A stretch of 6,749 nucleotides of DNA. It comes from an uncultured Clostridia bacterium. Lineage in GTDB: Bacteria; Bacillota; Clostridia; Christensenellales; UBA1242. Of the stretch, positions 6,604 through 6,749 are shown piece after piece. The notes beneath the pieces were generated by a model. It saw nothing but the letters and a program-made list of their open reading frames with translations, did not search any database and was not told where the DNA came from. A program made the position numbers and the translations under genes. The stretch is taken from contig CALWTN010000006.1 in NCBI GenBank assembly GCA_944384475.1, positions 1 to 6,749 of the forward strand. Reading direction: 5' to 3'. Each line of letters begins with the position of its first letter. The stretch's first letter is position 1.

Positions 6604-6749
6604 TTAGATGAGTTCAATCACCGCCATCTCAGCGGCATCGCCTCTGCGCATGCCAAGTTTGATGATGCGAGTGTATCCACCACCCTGTCCAAGTTTTTCA
6701 GCACGCTCAGCATATTTTGGAGCGTAAACGTTGAAAATCTTTTCCAAAA
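6604..6749 (-). CDS. rplQ: 50S ribosomal protein L17, C-terminal part
   Basis: The last 47 residues and TAA stop of L17, a large-subunit protein bound near the peptide exit tunnel; the N-terminal part lies beyond the right edge. GGYTRIIKLG, RRGDAAEMAVIELI and the upstream APKYAER are diagnostic of the family, and ending at ELI is the usual short bacterial form. Compared with the Bacillus-type ER(Q)GGYTRI as I remember it, about six extra residues (around AEKLGQ) lie in the loop before GGYTRI. L17 usually closes the rpsM-rpsK-rpsD-rpoA-rplQ operon. A strong terminator downstream fits it being the last gene here. Confidence 0.95.
   Translation of the reverse strand, partial: LEKIFNVYAPKYAERAEKLGQGGGYTRIIKLGMRRGDAAEMAVIELI

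Noticed and set aside
1..6749. Mobile elements, CRISPR arrays, tRNA/rRNA genes or a defence or toxin-antitoxin system
   Set aside because: Reading both strands, I saw no transposase or integrase, regularly spaced repeats, tRNA-like cloverleaf or toxin-antitoxin-like gene pair. Every sizeable stretch is explained by the housekeeping genes listed.

Overview
The window looks like chromosomal core DNA of a low-to-moderate GC Gram-positive bacterium, most likely an uncultured Clostridia-like member of the Bacillota. WhiA points to Gram-positive bacteria. The order murB, PHP-phosphatase gene, whiA, dnaE is the neighbourhood well known from clostridia, and AAGGAG-type ribosome binding sites are used. 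The genus cannot be named from sequence alone. All genes lie on the minus strand, so transcription runs from the right edge to the left.

Layout, in transcription order: (1) 6749-6604, the C-terminal 47 residues of ribosomal protein L17 (rplQ). (2) 6603-6405, an intergenic region with a nested inverted-repeat structure, a clear intrinsic terminator and a further small palindrome. (3) 6404-6138, an 88-residue hypothetical protein with four cysteines, probably metal-binding. (4) 6104-5253, murB, the FAD-dependent UDP-N-acetylenolpyruvoylglucosamine reductase of peptidoglycan synthesis; its first ~80 codons are extremely AT-rich. (5) 5252-5158, a gap holding a good sigma-A-type promoter. (6) 5157-4396, a PHP-domain metal-dependent phosphoesterase. 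(7) 4393-3431, whiA, starting at TTG two bases after the PHP stop. (8) 3421-1, dnaE, the alpha subunit of DNA polymerase III, cut off at the left edge after 1140 codons.

PHP, whiA and dnaE appear to form one tightly packed operon: gaps are 2 and 9 nt, and the ribosome binding sites overlap the upstream gene ends. The small Cys4 gene and murB may form a separate unit behind the rplQ terminator. Together the genes cover cell-wall precursor synthesis (MurB), division or chromosome-segregation control (WhiA) and replication (DnaE), a familiar housekeeping combination.

I found no mobile element, CRISPR array, tRNA, rRNA or defence system, and nothing that I would call an undescribed system. The points most worth a second look are the absence of rapZ and yvcK between the PHP gene and whiA, the compositional break inside murB, the unusual murB start region, and the small cysteine protein.
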